Source: Kingella sp. (in: b-proteobacteria)
Lineage (GTDB): Bacteria > Pseudomonadota > Gammaproteobacteria > Burkholderiales > Neisseriaceae
DNA length: 30,357 nucleotides
Direction of reading: 5' to 3'
Assembly: GCF_030527935.1 (NCBI RefSeq)
Contig: NZ_JAUMZV010000027.1
Span: 1 to 30,357 of the forward strand
The notes under the pieces were generated by a model. The model saw only the letters and a list, made by a program, of their open reading frames with translations. It did no database searches and had not been told where the DNA came from. Within the stretch, counting starts at the first letter, position 1. Each line of letters starts with the position of its first letter. Made by a program: the position numbers and the translations under genes. Of this stretch, positions 1-7,013 are shown piece by piece.

Positions 1-307
1 CTTTAACCCTAGGCGGATACATTGCATGACCGAGTTCGTGGACTAGGGTTTCGTAAACAAGATAACTAGGGGAAAAGTAGATTGCGTTATCTTCTGGATA
101 GAAAAATGCGCCTTTGATTTTTGCATCATATTTAAACGCTTCTTTACCTTTATCTCTTGGCATGGCAAAAAAATCGTTAAACTGTTTTGCTAATATTGGG
201 TTGTGATTGACACGCATCAATAACATTTGAACAGGTGTTCCACTTTCTGCTGCAATACCTTCAAATTGTTGTACTGCTGCTGGATTTAAGTTTTTATAGG
301 TTGTCAT
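1..307 (-). CDS. Putative zinc metallopeptidase domain protein, partial (C-terminus off left edge)
   Basis: The first 102 codons of a leftward gene are visible; the rest lies beyond base 1. Residues 90-94 read HELGH, the HExxH zinc-binding and catalytic signature of zincin peptidases, preceded by a hydrophobic strand (YLVYETLV). There is no signal peptide or membrane segment in the visible part. An AAAGG ribosome site lies a few bases upstream of the ATG at 307, and the stop of the exported-protein gene is only 21 bases upstream, so the two are probably co-transcribed. The first 22 residues closely resemble a 22-codon fragment at 1098-1166. A small soluble zincin beside an exported partner suggests an effector/immunity pair, but this is inference. 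A housekeeping peptidase is possible; the missing C-terminus prevents family assignment. Confidence 0.6.
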   Translation of the reverse strand, partial: MTTYKNLNPAAVQQFEGIAAESGTPVQMLLMRVNHNPILAKQFNDFFAMPRDKGKEAFKYDAKIKGAFFYPEDNAIYFSPSYLVYETLVHELGHAMYPPRVK

Positions 308-328
308 AATAATTTGCCTTTCTTGAAA

Positions 329-1051
329 TTAGTTATCTGTGTTTTCTTTGAATTTAGTAGCATAAACAGGTAAATTGAAGAAGTTGCTATACCCTTTTCT
401 AAACATTAATTGCCAAATAACGCCGTCTCTGCCAATATGTGTTTCAACAGACAATCCATCTGCATAAGTATTACCTAGTGTATTATTTACCCAATAATAG
501 ACTTTTTCAGGCTGAATTTCTGCATCAGGTTTAGCAATATAATTGCTTGATGTTAATTCCTCCGTACCTCCTATATAAGGATGCCAATCATTTATAACTG
601 ACGGTTCGGGTAAAAATTCAGGGAATTTTCCACTAGGGAATAGTGTCCCATCTTGTTCAAATCCTTTTTTATTCAGCGCAATCGCAAGCCAATTTAATTT
701 TTTATCGGGCGAAACATCAAATTGCACAAAAAAATTAAACGGTGAACCAAAATCAGATTGTGAAGCACGATAGTCGTAGCCCTTGTCAGGCAAAACAGGT
801 ATGCCCCAAATTTGATGCAATTCCTCGGGTGTCATATCGTATAAACAATTATCAAATAATCCTGTTTGGAACATCTGCCGAATTAAATCGTCCAAGTCGG
901 TTACTTTGTGCAAATAGTCTTTACAAGATTTAGGTTGCGTATTTTGTTCTTGGGAATGAGTGTTTTGTGGTGGTTCGGGTTGTGGTGCAGCGTTGCCGGT
1001 AAAGGAGAATAAGCCCAAAAAGGCAATAAACAAATTTTTAATGAAGCTCAT
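329..1051 (-). CDS. Exported protein of unknown family, copy A (candidate immunity protein)
   Basis: A 240-residue protein with a typical Sec signal peptide: Lys near the N-terminus, a hydrophobic core from about residue 6 to 18, and a likely cut after GNA or GNAA around residue 21-22. A Pro/Gln/Asn-rich linker follows to about residue 41, then a folded-looking domain. The mature protein has two cysteines (C43, C69) that could form a disulfide in the periplasm. I do not recognise the family. AAAGGA sits just upstream of the ATG. Residues 1-110 are identical to copy B at 1197-1901, while the rest is mosaic. It lies 21 bases before the HELGH gene on the same strand, so a periplasmic inhibitor or immunity role is plausible but unproven. 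The region is visibly more AT-rich than the rest of the window. Confidence 0.8.
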   Translation of the reverse strand: MSFIKNLFIAFLGLFSFTGNAAPQPEPPQNTHSQEQNTQPKSCKDYLHKVTDLDDLIRQMFQTGLFDNCLYDMTPEELHQIWGIPVLPDKGYDYRASQSDFGSPFNFFVQFDVSPDKKLNWLAIALNKKGFEQDGTLFPSGKFPEFLPEPSVINDWHPYIGGTEELTSSNYIAKPDAEIQPEKVYYWVNNTLGNTYADGLSVETHIGRDGVIWQLMFRKGYSNFFNLPVYATKFKENTDN

Positions 1052-1097
1052 AATAAATCCTTTTTTTAGTGGTGATTGAATAGGTTAGGTTATTAAC

Positions 1098-1166
1098 TCA
1101 AATTTTTGCTGTTATATCTTGAAATTGTTGCACTGCTGCTGGAGTGAGATTGTTGTAAGTTGACAT
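1098..1166 (-). pseudogene. 22-codon remnant of the HELGH-protein gene
   Basis: A short reading frame with an AAGGA ribosome site and ATG at 1166 encodes 22 residues, then TGA at 1098-1100. It aligns with the first 22 residues of the HELGH protein at 1-307: MSTYNNLTPAAVQQF here against MTTYKNLNPAAVQQF there. After that the similarity stops and the metallopeptidase domain is absent. It sits between exported-protein copies B and A, at the position equivalent to the HELGH gene after copy A. The simplest reading is that a duplicated unit (exported protein plus HELGH protein) lost most of its second gene. Because start and ribosome site are intact, a small peptide could still be made. Confidence 0.6.
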
Positions 1167-1196
1167 GATTTATTCCTTAACTATAAAATTAATTAT

Positions 1197-1901
1197 CTAT
1201 TTTTTAAATTCTGTAACGGTTTGATTTGAGAAACTACTTACTCCTTTGCTGAATGCTAACTGCCAAACAACTCCGTCTCTACCAATATATGTTTCAACTA
1301 ACAAGTAATCTAAATGGCTGTTACTTAACGTATTATTTCCCCAATAATAGACTTTTTCAGGCTGAATTTCTGCATCAGGTTTAGCAATATAATTGCTTGA
1401 TGTTAATTCGTATGTGCCTCCTATATAAGGATGCCAATCATCTATAATTGATGGTTCTGGTAAAAAATCAGGAAATTTACCACTAGGGAAAAGTGTCCCA
1501 TCTTGTTCAAATCCTTTTTTATTCAGCGCAATAGAAAACTGCTTTAATTTTTCATTTGGAAAAGTATAGTATTGCACAAAAAAATTAAACGGTGAACCAA
1601 AATCAGATTGCGAAGCGCGATAGTCGTAGCCCTTATCAGGCAAAACAGGTATGCCCCAAATTTGATGCAATTCCTCGGGTGTCATATCGTATAAACAATT
1701 ATCAAATAATCCTGTTTGGAACATCTGCCGAATTAAATCGTCCAAGTCGGTTACTTTGTGCAAATAGTCTTTACAAGATTTAGGTTGCGTATTTTGTTCT
1801 TGGGAATGAGTGTTTTGTGGTGGTTCGGGTTGTGGTGCAGCGTTGCCGGTAAAGGAGAATAAGCCCAAAAAGGCAATAAACAAATTTTTGATGAAGCTCA
1901 T
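1197..1901 (-). CDS. Exported protein of unknown family, copy B (candidate immunity protein)
   Basis: A 234-residue paralogue of the protein at 329-1051, with the same signal peptide, Pro/Gln/Asn linker and two cysteines. I chose the ATG at 1901 because it matches copy A and has GGAAA just upstream; an in-frame ATG at 1925 would add eight unrelated residues. Residues 1-110 are identical to copy A. Then a block diverges (YYTFPNEKLKQFS against FDVSPDKKLNWLA), a well-conserved stretch follows through KPDAEIQPEKVYYW, and the C-terminus diverges again. Alternating identical and variable blocks fit recombination between paralogues with different specificity. The family is not recognised. It is followed by the 22-codon remnant of the HELGH gene and preceded by lptF on the same strand. 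Confidence 0.8.
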   Translation of the reverse strand: MSFIKNLFIAFLGLFSFTGNAAPQPEPPQNTHSQEQNTQPKSCKDYLHKVTDLDDLIRQMFQTGLFDNCLYDMTPEELHQIWGIPVLPDKGYDYRASQSDFGSPFNFFVQYYTFPNEKLKQFSIALNKKGFEQDGTLFPSGKFPDFLPEPSIIDDWHPYIGGTYELTSSNYIAKPDAEIQPEKVYYWGNNTLSNSHLDYLLVETYIGRDGVVWQLAFSKGVSSFSNQTVTEFKK

Positions 1902-1969
1902 GAGTGTTTCCAAAATGATGTACAAAAAAGATAGTTAATTTTCAGGCTGCCTTTGGGCGATGAGCGTAA

Positions 1970-3076
1970 CTATCGCCCCAGCACCGCCGCTTTCAGCCCT
2001 TGCCAAAACGGCTTCGCGGGCATGGAGCGCATCCGCAGCAGCACACAAATGCAGGCAAGCATCAGCAAATGCATCGGCAGCAAGCCCAGCCAAAAGTTGA
2101 TTTTGCCGTCTTCCACCGCATCGCGCAGCAGGGTTAAGCCGTTTTGGTAAACCAGAAAAAAGCCCACGGCAAGCAAAACGTGATACGAATTGCCCGAGCG
2201 CGTGTTGAAATACGACAGCGGAATCGCCAGCAGGCTCAGCAGCAACACGGTAATCGGCAGCGACACGCGCCACATCAATTCGGCTTGGTATTGCGGATTG
2301 GAGCTGCCGATGAGCTGCGCGGTGGGGATGGTGCGGCGGTGGTCAATCGGGTTCACCACTTTGGGCGTGGTGTCGATGATGAGATTGAGTTCTTGAAACG
2401 ACACTTGGTCAAAATCGCCGCGCCCCGCGATGCCGCTGTAACGATAGCCGTTGTTCAGCACCAGCGTGCGCTTGTTGCCCGACAAATCAAAATGCCCTTC
2501 CTTGGCAAACACCACGCTGTCGCGCCCCGTTTCGTCTATATCGCGGATAAACAGGTTTTTCATCACGCCGTTGTCGGTATCAAACGTTTCCACAAAATAC
2601 ACGCGCCCATCTTTTTTGCCCAACTCGCTAAACGTGCCTGCTTGCACCAGCGATAAATTTTGCTTTTGCTTCAACAGTTCAGCGTATTCGCGGCTGCGGT
2701 ATTCCGCCCACGGCAACACGGCAACTTGCATCGCCGCCACCAAGATTGCCAGCGGCAGGGCAAAAGTGAGCACAGGGCGTATCCATTTTTTCAGCCCTAA
2801 GCCGCTGGACAACCAAATCGCCATTTCGCTGTCGCGCCAAAAGCGCGTGAGCACCGTGAGCGTGCTGATGTAGGCGGTGAGCACCAGCAAAAGCGGGGTC
2901 ATGCCCAGCGTCCAAAAGCCAATCAGCGTGGCAACGGCATCCACGGCAACGCGCCCATCGGCAGCGCGCCCGAGCATATTGATGCCTTGGGTAAACACCA
3001 AAATCGCCAGCACCACAAAAAAGATAGCGATGGCGGTAAACGTGGTTTCTTTGATGAATTGACGGTGGTAAATCAT
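1970..3076 (-). CDS. lptF: LPS export ABC transporter permease LptF
   Basis: A 368-residue inner-membrane permease of the LptBFGC complex, which extracts lipopolysaccharide from the inner membrane and passes it to the periplasmic Lpt bridge. The sequence closely follows Neisseria LptF as I remember it: a start like MIYHRQFIKE, N-terminal membrane helices with GINMLGRAADGR, a TRFWRDSEMAIWLSSG coupling region, a periplasmic beta-jellyroll middle (about residues 120-270), then two or three C-terminal helices including LLSLLAIPLSYFN. The ATG at 3076 was chosen because upstream in-frame codons run through DUS repeats and are not conserved. Length fits the family. Downstream, where Neisseria usually has lptG, the exported-protein cassette begins 68 bases after the stop, with one DUS between. 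Confidence 0.95.
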   Translation of the reverse strand: MIYHRQFIKETTFTAIAIFFVVLAILVFTQGINMLGRAADGRVAVDAVATLIGFWTLGMTPLLLVLTAYISTLTVLTRFWRDSEMAIWLSSGLGLKKWIRPVLTFALPLAILVAAMQVAVLPWAEYRSREYAELLKQKQNLSLVQAGTFSELGKKDGRVYFVETFDTDNGVMKNLFIRDIDETGRDSVVFAKEGHFDLSGNKRTLVLNNGYRYSGIAGRGDFDQVSFQELNLIIDTTPKVVNPIDHRRTIPTAQLIGSSNPQYQAELMWRVSLPITVLLLSLLAIPLSYFNTRSGNSYHVLLAVGFFLVYQNGLTLLRDAVEDGKINFWLGLLPMHLLMLACICVLLRMRSMPAKPFWQGLKAAVLGR

Positions 3077-3330
3077 AGAATGTGTGAACTGTTTTGCGTA
3101 GAGTGGAATTGTACGGTAATTTGCCTTTTCAGGCTGCCTTTGTTTACAGCATGGCTGGCATGATGGCGCGGGTGGCAGATTAAGGCAGCCTGAAAATGGC
3201 AACGGCTTGGCATTTTGTTTACACGATTTCAGGCTGCCCCAACACCACAAGGCAGCCTGAAAATCCAGTTTGTCTCGCCCAATTACAGTAAAAAAAGGTT
3301 CTATGATAAAATCGCGCGTTTTGAAGCAAT
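3077..3330. other. Intergenic DNA with clustered DUS copies
   Basis: This gap between divergent lptF and yebC contains exact DUS copies at 3128-3139, 3183-3194 and 3250-3261 and a one-base variant ending near 3238, in mixed orientations. I see no gene. The remainder up to yebC is the Correia-like element described separately. Confidence 0.7.
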
Positions 3331-3632
3331 TATAGTGAATTCAATTTGAATGAGTACAAGGCGGCGAGCCGCAGATAGTACAAGTAGTGGTGGTGTCCCA
3401 AAAAGTATGCTGACTTGATTATGGTTGATAGCAAGCAGTATTGGGTAAAAACTCCGCAATCTGTTCCCTCTCCCGCTGGCGGGGGAAGGAACAGCAGTGC
3501 AGCATACTTTTTAGGACACTACCCAAGTAGTACAGCAAAACTGGCTTTGTCCAAATCTCTGATTTGGCAACAAACCATTTCGCCCGTGGTGGGCGAGCCA
3601 ACGCAGTAATCATTCAAAGTCAATTCACTATA
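3331..3632. mobile_element. Correia-like repeat element, interrupted by a nested insertion
   Basis: The left end begins TATAGTGAATTCAATTTGAA and the right end closes with the near-complementary TCAATTCACTATA, matching the TATAGTG terminal inverted repeats of Correia elements of Neisseria. Internal text such as AAGGCGGCGAGCCGCAGATAGTACAAGTAG also matches the conserved Correia interior as I remember it. Removing the nested element and one 8-bp duplication leaves about 159 bp, close to the usual full-length size. Correia elements are known to carry promoters or RNase III-processed hairpins; this one ends 16 bases before the yebC start and could influence yebC expression. Confidence 0.75.
3389..3523. 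mobile_element. Small inverted-repeat element (MITE), copy 1, nested in the Correia element
   Basis: A 135-bp non-coding element with terminal inverted repeats of about 24 bp (GGTGGTGTCCCAAAAAGTAT on the left, the complement of GGTAGTGTCCTAAAAAGTAT on the right). It is flanked by an exact 8-bp direct repeat CAAGTAGT at 3381-3388 and 3524-3531. Inside is a short GC-rich hairpin around CCCGCTGGCGGG. It has no transposase and must have been moved in trans. Ends beginning GG with 8-bp target duplications fit the IS1595/IS1016 family, which is inference. Confidence 0.8.
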
Positions 3633-3648
3633 TCTCTCGGAGACCAAC

Positions 3649-4374
3649 ATGGCTGGACACAGCAAATGGGCGAATATCCAACACAAAAAAGCCCGCGTCG
3701 ATGCCCAACGCGGCAAAATTTTTACCAAACTGATTAAAGAAATCACCGTAGCCGCCAAGCAAGGCGGTGGCGACCCTGCATCCAACCCCCGCCTGCGCCT
3801 AGCAATGGACAAAGCATGGGATGCCAATATGCCCAAAGACAACGTGCAACGCGCGATAGACAAAGGAACAGGCAACCTAGAAGGCGTGGATTATGTAGAA
3901 CTGCGCTACGAAGGCTACGGCATTGGCGGCGCAGCCCTGATGGTGGACTGCATGACCGACAACAAAACCCGCACCGTTGCCGATGTGCGCCACGCGTTCA
4001 CCAAAAACGGCGGCAATCTGGGCACAGACGGCTGCGTGGCGTTTAACTTTGTGCACCAAGGTTATTTGGTGTTCGCCAATGTGGACGAAGACGCGCTGAT
4101 GGAAGCCGCGCTGGAAGCAGGTGCAGAAGACGTGATTACCGATGATGAAGGCATTATTGAAGTCATCACCGCCCCCGCCGATTGGGCAAGCATCAAAGCC
4201 GCGCTGGAACAAGCAGGCTTCAAATCCGAAGACGGCGACGTAACCATGCGCGCGCAAAACACCACCGAATTAAGCGGCGCGGATGCCGAAAAAATGCAAA
4301 AACTCATTGACGCGCTAGAAAGCCTAGACGACGTGCAAAACGTTTACACATCCGCCGTGTTGGATTTAGGCTAA
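3649..4374 (+). CDS. yebC: YebC/PmpR family regulatory protein
   Basis: A 241-residue protein of the YebC/TACO1 family, full length. The N-terminus MAGHSKWANIQHKK is the family signature, followed by GGGDPASNPRLR and NMPKDNVQRAIDKG. Family members bind DNA or associate with ribosomes; recent work on relatives links them to translation of difficult sequences such as proline runs, while older work describes transcriptional repression. The start at 3649 has GGAGA upstream. The gene stands alone, divergent from lptF, and its ribosome site lies immediately beyond the Correia-like element, so that element probably forms part of its upstream region. Confidence 0.95.
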   Translation: MAGHSKWANIQHKKARVDAQRGKIFTKLIKEITVAAKQGGGDPASNPRLRLAMDKAWDANMPKDNVQRAIDKGTGNLEGVDYVELRYEGYGIGGAALMVDCMTDNKTRTVADVRHAFTKNGGNLGTDGCVAFNFVHQGYLVFANVDEDALMEAALEAGAEDVITDDEGIIEVITAPADWASIKAALEQAGFKSEDGDVTMRAQNTTELSGADAEKMQKLIDALESLDDVQNVYTSAVLDLG

Positions 4375-4379
4375 GCCAA

Positions 4380-4452
4380 AGGCAGCCTGAAACGAGCGCA
4401 ACGAGTTTCTGCGTAGCTAAAATAGTATGCAAAAAACGTTTTCAGGCTGCCT
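4380..4452. terminator. Inverted DUS pair after yebC, possible terminator
   Basis: DUS copies at 4380-4391 and 4441-4452 are in opposite orientation with a loop of about 49 bases, allowing a 12-13 bp stem downstream of yebC. The loop is long and there is no clear T run, so termination is uncertain. Confidence 0.4.
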
Positions 4453-4487
4453 AACCCCTTTTATAACAAACCAAAGGACAACATCCC

Positions 4488-5126
4488 ATGTCAGCAAAAA
4501 CTCTTTCAACTCAATACGCTTTACTCATCGCCGCCGCCATCAGCCTAGCCGCTTGTAGCGACAACCCCGCCAGCCCTGCCGCATCTTCCGCTCCCGCTGC
4601 CCCAAGCAGCGCACCTGCCGCGCCCGCTGCATCTAGCGCATCCGCCGCTGCAGCCAGTGCAGCCGAAGCCGCAAGCATCACGCTAGACAGCAAAGACAAC
4701 AAAGTGCAACTGGTTATCACGCAAAACATCAGCGGCGCATTCCAAGACAAGCTCGCCGATGCCAACCTGCTGCCCGAAGGCGTGCCCGCCGAGCAAGTAA
4801 CCCTGTTGCAACGCAACGACGATGCTGATTTAACCCTATCCGTGGTGCAAACAGGCAAAACCGACAAAGCCGCCGACAAGCTGTTTGCCGATTTGAAAAA
4901 AGAAATTGAGAGCGACCAAAGCGTGAAAGACGCGCAAGTGGATGCCGCCACCGCCGACAGCGTGGCATACCGCTACACCCAAGCCAACGATGGCAATGCT
5001 ACAAACGAAAGCTGCATCGCTCACCTATCCGCCGACAAAGAACTCGCCGTAGTCTGCGCCACCAGCGGGCAAATGTCTGCCAACGAGTTGAAAGATTTGC
5101 TGGCAAGCAGCGTGAAGTTTAATTAA
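4488..5126 (+). CDS. Predicted lipoprotein of unknown function
   Basis: A 212-residue predicted lipoprotein. The signal peptide ends in LAAC with the lipidated cysteine at residue 23, followed by an Ala/Ser/Pro-rich low-complexity linker to about residue 65, typical of Neisseriaceae surface or periplasmic lipoproteins. The globular part (about 66-212) contains two cysteines in NESCIAHL and AVVCATSG that could pair. I do not recognise the family. AAGGA lies nine bases before the ATG. It is probably monocistronic, with an inverted DUS pair before it and another after it. Confidence 0.8.
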   Translation: MSAKTLSTQYALLIAAAISLAACSDNPASPAASSAPAAPSSAPAAPAASSASAAAASAAEAASITLDSKDNKVQLVITQNISGAFQDKLADANLLPEGVPAEQVTLLQRNDDADLTLSVVQTGKTDKAADKLFADLKKEIESDQSVKDAQVDAATADSVAYRYTQANDGNATNESCIAHLSADKELAVVCATSGQMSANELKDLLASSVKFN

Positions 5127-5158
5127 GCGCACTATGATAAATTAAGCGCACTATGATA
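5121..5158. repeat. 19-bp tandem duplication at the lipoprotein stop codon
   Basis: The 19-bp unit AATTAAGCGCACTATGATA occurs twice in a row (5121-5139 and 5140-5158). The first copy contains the lipoprotein stop codon TAA, so the duplication lies just outside the coding sequence. Confidence 0.85.
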
Positions 5159-5160
5159 TA

Positions 5161-5221
5161 AGGCAGCCTGAAAACGGAGTTGAGCTTCACGCGAAGCCGT
5201 AAACACGTTTTCAGGCTGCTT
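5161..5221. terminator. Inverted DUS pair downstream of the lipoprotein gene
   Basis: An exact DUS at 5161-5172 faces an inverted near-copy ending at 5221 (TTTTCAGGCTGCTT). Their complementary arms can form a stem of about 12 bp around a 36-base loop that itself contains a small hairpin (GCTTCACGCGAAGC). Likely a terminator. Confidence 0.5.
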
Positions 5222-5249
5222 CAATGTTATCCGTAGAGTAGTAGGGCGC

Positions 5250-5425
5250 ATATTGTTGTTGATGGCGTTGATTGCAAATAGTATGGGCTAAAAATTCTGC
5301 AATCTGTTCCTTCCTACGCTGGCGGGGGAAGGCTAGGATGGGGGTGGAAGGTTAAACAGCCGCCCTAACTTACTCCCGCCAGCGGGAGTGGGAACAGCAG
5401 TGCAGCATACTTTTTAGGACACTAT
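5250..5425. mobile_element. Small inverted-repeat element, degenerate copy 2
   Basis: The right end is intact (CAGCATACTTTTTAGGACAC followed by TA) and the interior aligns with copy 1 through GTTGAT and CTGCAATCTGTTCC. The left terminal repeat is eroded, so the left limit is approximate. An extra segment of roughly 45-50 bases near 5330-5380 includes a second copy of the GC-rich hairpin arm (CCCGCCAGCGGGAG). No target duplication is evident. The flanking bases 5426-5592 hold one DUS (5467-5478) and no gene that I can support. Confidence 0.65.
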
Positions 5426-5592
5426 CTTTTTGTTTACGCGCACAAATGCCTCTTCTCGCCTACATCAGGCAGCCTGAAAACAGCCACAAAACCCAAATCC
5501 TGCTGTGCGTTAATCCATTCTAGCTTCGCCACTCCGCTGCGCTCCGCAGGCTGTCTACACGCCCCTTCCCATCCACCCATCCCCACCCAACC

Positions 5593-6672
5593 ATGCCCTT
5601 CACCCCCCAAGACACCCACCATATGCAACACGCCCTAGCCCTAGCATGGCAAGGACGCTTCTCCACCAGCCCCAACCCCCGCGTTGGCTGCGTCATCGCG
5701 CACGGCAGCCAAATTGTCGGGCAAGGCTACCATGTGCAAGCAGGCGCACCGCACGCCGAAGTCCACGCCCTAGCCCAGGCAGGCGCGTTGGCACGCGGCG
5801 CAACCGCGTATGTAACCCTAGAACCCTGCGCCCACCACGGACGCACGCCACCCTGCGCTGAAGCACTCGTCCGCGCAGGCGTATCGCGCGTTATCGCCGC
5901 CATGCAAGACCCCAACCCACTAGTGGCAGGCAAAGGGCTCGCCATCCTGCGCCAAGCAGGCATCCAAGTCGCCAGCGGGCTATGCGAAATCGAAGCCCGC
6001 GCACTCAATCGCGGCTTCCTATCGCGCCTAGAACGGCAACGCCCGTTTGTTAAACTCAAAATCGCCGCCAGCCTAGACGGCAAAACCGCGCTGTCCAACG
6101 GCGCAAGCCAATGGATAACAGGCGAAGCCGCCCGCGCCGACGTGCAAATCCAACGCGCCGAAAGCTGCGCCGTGCTCACAGGCATCGGCACCATCCTTGC
6201 CGACAACCCCCAGCTCAACGTCCGCATCCCCACCATCCGCCAACCACTGCGCATCGTGCTAGACCGCCAACTGCGCACCCCCGCTCGCAACCAAATCATC
6301 CAAGACGGCGGCAACACCCTAATCTGCACCCAAAACCCCACCGCCAACCCCTTTGCCGATTGCCCCAACGTGCGCATCCACAGGCAGCCTGAAAACGATT
6401 TATCCCAACTGCTTGCCCAACTCGCCCAGCAATACCAAATCGGCGAACTGATGATAGAAGCAGGCAGCACCCTAGCCACCGCCTTTATCCAAGCCGATTT
6501 GGTGGACGAAATCGTGTACTACCAAGCCCCCAAAATGCTGGGCGACAGCGCACGCGGCCTGTTCAGGCTGCCTGAAAACGAAGCCACGCTCACCCAGCCG
6601 CCACAATGGCAAACCATCAGCGTAGAGCCGTTGGGCGACGACATCAAATGGGTACTCCAACGCAAGCCGTGA
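5593..6672 (+). CDS. ribD: Bifunctional riboflavin biosynthesis protein RibD
   Basis: A 359-residue enzyme performing two steps of riboflavin synthesis: deamination of the diaminopyrimidine nucleotide, then NADPH-dependent reduction of the ribosyl side chain. The N-terminal deaminase domain (about 1-145) shows zinc ligands and the catalytic Glu in HAE (H54, E56) and PCAHHGRTPPC (C79, C88). The C-terminal reductase domain (about 150-359) has KLKIAASLDGK and GIGTILADNPQL. No clear ribosome site precedes the ATG at 5593, but the alignment with other RibD proteins supports it. Two DUS copies lie in frame in the reductase domain (6382-6393 as RQPEN, 6562-6573 as FRLPEN), probably in surface loops. 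The gene appears to stand alone. Confidence 0.95.
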   Translation: MPFTPQDTHHMQHALALAWQGRFSTSPNPRVGCVIAHGSQIVGQGYHVQAGAPHAEVHALAQAGALARGATAYVTLEPCAHHGRTPPCAEALVRAGVSRVIAAMQDPNPLVAGKGLAILRQAGIQVASGLCEIEARALNRGFLSRLERQRPFVKLKIAASLDGKTALSNGASQWITGEAARADVQIQRAESCAVLTGIGTILADNPQLNVRIPTIRQPLRIVLDRQLRTPARNQIIQDGGNTLICTQNPTANPFADCPNVRIHRQPENDLSQLLAQLAQQYQIGELMIEAGSTLATAFIQADLVDEIVYYQAPKMLGDSARGLFRLPENEATLTQPPQWQTISVEPLGDDIKWVLQRKP

Positions 6673-6691
6673 ACCGCAAGCTATAAACAAT

Positions 6692-6733
6692 TTCAGGCTG
6701 CCTAATCCCATTTACCCGATTAGGCAGCCTGAA
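6692..6733. terminator. Inverted DUS hairpin after ribD
   Basis: TTTCAGGCTGCCTAATC and its exact complement GATTAGGCAGCCTGAAA form a 17-bp perfect stem around a short loop, just downstream of ribD. The exact DUS copies are 6692-6703 and 6722-6733. It could end transcription from either side. Confidence 0.7.
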
Positions 6734-6954
6734 AACCATTTTTAGCACCACAAAAAGCAGCCCAACCCCAACCAGTAGGGTGTGCAGCTCGCTGCGCACG
6801 CCGTTCACAAAATTCACAAAAGCAGCCTGAAAACCCATTTCACCCGTTTCCAAGCCAAACTTTTGCAAAGCTCGTGTAACAGATGGAACATCAGTGGCTC
6901 GCCAACATCGTTTTCAGGCTGCCCATCTTCTCTAAACCACAAGCCCTAAACATT
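6734..6954. other. Non-coding stretch between two near-identical hairpins
   Basis: Part of the 341-bp gap between convergent ribD and the Maf-like gene. It contains DUS variants near 6822 and 6913 and a short imperfect dyad GTGTGCAGC..GCTGCGCAC near 6780-6800. I see no credible gene. Confidence 0.5.
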
Positions 6955-6996
6955 TTCAGGCTGCCTAATCCCGTTTACCCGATTAGGCAGCCTGAA
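6955..6996. terminator. Second inverted DUS hairpin, downstream of the Maf-like gene
   Basis: Almost an exact repeat of the hairpin at 6692-6733, including the loop (one visible base difference, ATCCC followed by G rather than A). It lies just past the stop of the leftward gene at 7014, so each convergent gene has its own copy. Confidence 0.7.
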
Positions 6997-7013
6997 AACC
7001 CATCCCCACAACA

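Larger units (their letters stand above)
329..1901 (-). repeat. Tandem duplication with 850-bp period
   Basis: Bases 722-1051 and 1572-1901 align without gaps at an offset of exactly 850. I see only four differences in 330 bases (at 761, 766, 785 and 1040 of the left copy), all synonymous. A second block around 480-560 and 1330-1410 is also nearly identical, while the sequence between and beyond differs strongly. This is a recent duplication, or one homogenised by gene conversion. Confidence 0.85.

Noticed and set aside
742..933. Short rightward reading frames at 742-933 and 1592-1783 that look like a conserved pair
   Set aside because: They are antisense shadows of the duplicated 5' halves of the exported-protein genes; their similarity follows from the duplication.
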